The notes under the pieces were generated by a model that saw only the letters and a list, made by a program, of their open reading frames with translations, was not told the DNA's origin and made no database searches. Positions 61,723 through 64,000 of a stretch of DNA of 64,000 nt are shown here, one piece after another. The stretch comes from Pomacea canaliculata. Taxonomy: Eukaryota; Mollusca; Gastropoda; Architaenioglossa; Ampullariidae. The DNA lies in contig NC_037593.1 in the NCBI RefSeq assembly GCF_003073045.1, forward strand, positions 17,846,725-17,910,724. The letters are read 5' to 3'. The position numbers and the translations under genes are program-made. Every line of letters starts with the position of its first letter. The first letter of the stretch is position 1.

Positions 61723-64000
61723 ATGAGGTCACAGCGATGTCAGGTGTCCATTCTTCTGCTTCTTATGCTGTGCATCTATTCATCCCTGACTGGTCCAGAG
61801 CACCTGGAGCATGTACGTAACCAGTTTGATTGACATACATTGTCTGACATTAATGCAGTGGTTGCAGGTAAAACCGTTGGTACTCCAGAAAATTATATCC
61901 GTACAGATTTTAAAGCGCTGACGTGCACAGAAACCTAAGATCACACAGATTTTGAAAATGTCTTCTTTATTCTTCAATTAATTTTTTCCCTTAATATTCC
62001 TTCTAAAGATACAAACATGATGCGTGAAGTTCAAAAGGTGTATTTTTTCTTGTTTTGCCAAATTATAAGTGCACTTCTGATATCCGTAGAGTTTAAAAAT
62101 GATTCGCACACACAATTATATACACGTGCCACCTGTCTGTGTAATGAAGCATGGCGAGGATAACATCTGTAACAAACTACACAACGCTCACGGCCATCTC
62201 TGACATCATACTAAACTTAGTGTCTTATTTTAGCATGTCCACGTGGCCCTTTATCAAAAAAGCTGTAACAGTTAATCTGAACTGTGTGTGCTTGCGTGTC
62301 AGAGAAGTGAAAAGAGGTCAGAATAAAATGTTTGAGAGTGAATGAGTGAACAAGCGAGCGAACGAGTGAGTGTAGTAGAAAGAAAGACAAAGGAAGGAAG
62401 GCAACAAAGAAAGAAAAGATAAAAAAAAAAAAAGAGAAAACGCTTAGAAAGAGTAACAATGAGGACAAAGAAAAGAGAAGCACATTCGAGAAAAAGAAAT
62501 GAGACATGTTTGCTCAATTTGCAGAATGGATCTACTAAGGCCACGCTAGGGGAAGCATACGACATTCAGCGGGACCTGGGTGGCATCCCCCGCCACTCTG
62601 AGGATGGCAAGAGGCTGAACCCTGATCACATCGCTCGTCGTCTGAAGCAGTCGTTAGGTAGTCTGGCGGTACGGCTGCAGGAACTACAGAAGCTGCATCC
62701 AAAGAAAAAGTTCGAGGTGCCGGGAGAAATGTCGGATTCTCTCGCCAAACTAACTCATGTTCACAGGAAAACTACTGAACATGGCATGGAGTCAGGGTCA
62801 GATGTCGCCGTAAGTGAATCTCCTTCAGAACGGCCTGTCATCGATACGGATGTAGTGCCAGAAGGCAAAACCTCAATACAAAGAGATGGCGCCACAGTAC
62901 TAGAAAAGATGAGTGCAGTAGCAGAAAGCAGGACTTCAGCATCACAACACGGAGACAGAACTCTAGAACACAAAGAATCAGTGCCAGAACATGGCGACAG
63001 AACATTAGACCGCTGGACACATTCTGGTGTCGGTAAGGTCGAACATCCCTTTGAACAAGGATCAGCAAATTCCGATAGGGAGGACCGGAAGGAGAAGATG
63101 CTGAGCATGAAAAACCAAAGTAGTCGACCTCTTATTTCTCAGACCAAAAAAGAAGACATGAAAGTGGAAGTCACCGGCAACGTGTTTCGAGACGATGGCG
63201 AGCAGGGGATTCCTGGGTCACGGCTGCTGTTTCAAGGCGACGTCATGCTGTCTCGCTCTCGCGCCGCTGAACTGATGCACGCGCAGGTGGAAGAGGAGAC
63301 GAGGACGGGTGGACACTCATCGAGAAGGAGGAGATTTAAACGAAAAGTGACCTACCTACCCAGCAAGAGATGGACGCTCCCAATTCCTTACATGTTCGAC
63401 ACATCGGAGAAGTTCAGCCTGAGTACGTATATCACCACATATAGCTTATTTTTCTCAATAACTTTTGATTAAAGGTCTAGGGCGCAAAATGTTATTTCCA
63501 AATATATGGGTAACCCCATCCCTTCCGTTCTCGAGATACACGTGCACAGCTATTATGCATGCAAAAAGGTCAAACTCTCGACCCCATGTTTATCCGCAAA
63601 TACGCTTATAAACATGCGGTTCCTGCTATCCCATTCGTTTTTTAGCAGCATCAAAGTATACATGTACATTCCTGACGACTTGTGTTGCTCTTTCCATGTA
63701 TAGTGGAATTTTCTTGACTCGCCATGCTCATCCCGCTCTCCTTTGTGTCGTGAACTGCTCGAGGGCGTAGGAATAAATTTGTGCAGATGTCAATCTCAAA
63801 GGAAACATGTAAAGAAAAGCCCTAAAGCTGAGTTACTAAGTGTTCAGATTCACTAGACGTTTAAAGATAAGTTCCTCTCAGTAAACACTTTCTTTTCCAC
63901 TAAGACCAAAATGTCGAATTTCGTAATCTGTGCTCTTAGTATTGAATATTGCAGTTCCGTTCTTTATCTACCTGCGAGTTTCTGTGTGTACGACTGTGTG
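61723..64000 (+). CDS. Astacin-like (M12A) metalloprotease, N-terminal part
   Basis: Partial at the right edge. Exon 1 (61723-61812, 30 codons, phase 0) is a signal peptide with hydrophobic core VSILLLLMLCIYSSL. Exon 2 (62525-63422, ends in phase 1 before GTACGT) adds 299 codons. The propeptide carries LLFQGDVML at about 264-272, like the FxGD aspartate switch of astacins. It is followed by a basic maturation site RRRRFKRK (297-304) and by KRWTLPIPYMFD, like the W..xIPYxFD start of the astacin catalytic domain. The zinc site HExxHxxGFxHE would be in later exons, beyond the window. The ATG at 61723 is preferred over one at 61651 because it gives a clean signal peptide. Likely secreted. The family call rests on the FxGD and IPY motifs only. 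The 300-residue prodomain is long, Glu/Lys/Ser-rich and low in complexity. 63423-64000 is intron. Confidence 0.6.

Overview
The window is animal nuclear DNA. It has split genes with GT-AG introns, signal-less intergenic DNA, tRNA-derived SINEs, LINE tails and many small DNA transposons. Gene content and repeat style suggest a lophotrochozoan, most likely a gastropod mollusc; this is inference, since no species marker is visible. I recognised seven protein genes, two of them cut by the window ends.

Layout. (1) 1-7256, minus strand: two tandem copies of an NAD(P)H-dependent FMN/quinone reductase gene, the left one cut by the window edge. (2) 7257-15655: repeat-rich DNA with a SINE, a hAT MITE and a LINE remnant, plus a candidate distal first exon. 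(3) 15656-28670, plus strand: a DYRK4-type protein kinase whose 13 exons form a frame-consistent 677-residue protein, with introns carrying a piggyBac-like palindrome and inverted LINE tails. (4) 31290-43841, minus strand: a small cysteine-rich protein of the pinocchio type, with what may be a 7 kb 3' UTR and an L1-like LINE in its second intron. (5) 45269-52360, plus strand: RBBP8/CtIP, 11 exons, 830 residues. (6) 54636-58791, minus strand: TDP2, 6 exons, 411 residues. (7) From 61723, plus strand: signal peptide and long propeptide of an apparent astacin-type metalloprotease that runs off the right end.

Functional links. CtIP starts resection of DNA double-strand breaks with MRE11 and helps remove protein-blocked ends, while TDP2 hydrolyses the 5'-phosphotyrosyl bond left by topoisomerase II. 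Here these two genes sit tail to tail, with polyadenylation signals about 30 bp apart. The CtIP protein also carries tandem repeats that build an SQ cluster beside a BRCT-binding-like SPVF motif, and a duplicated SUMO-interaction-like motif. DYRK4 and the pinocchio-type gene also appear tail to tail, near 31.2-31.3 kb.

Base composition shifts from mixed (1-31 kb) to clearly AT-rich (31-58.5 kb) and back to mixed. No retrovirus, LTR element, Polinton or toxin fossil was recognised. All exon borders are read by eye from splice consensus, frame phase and remembered family sequences, without transcript data.
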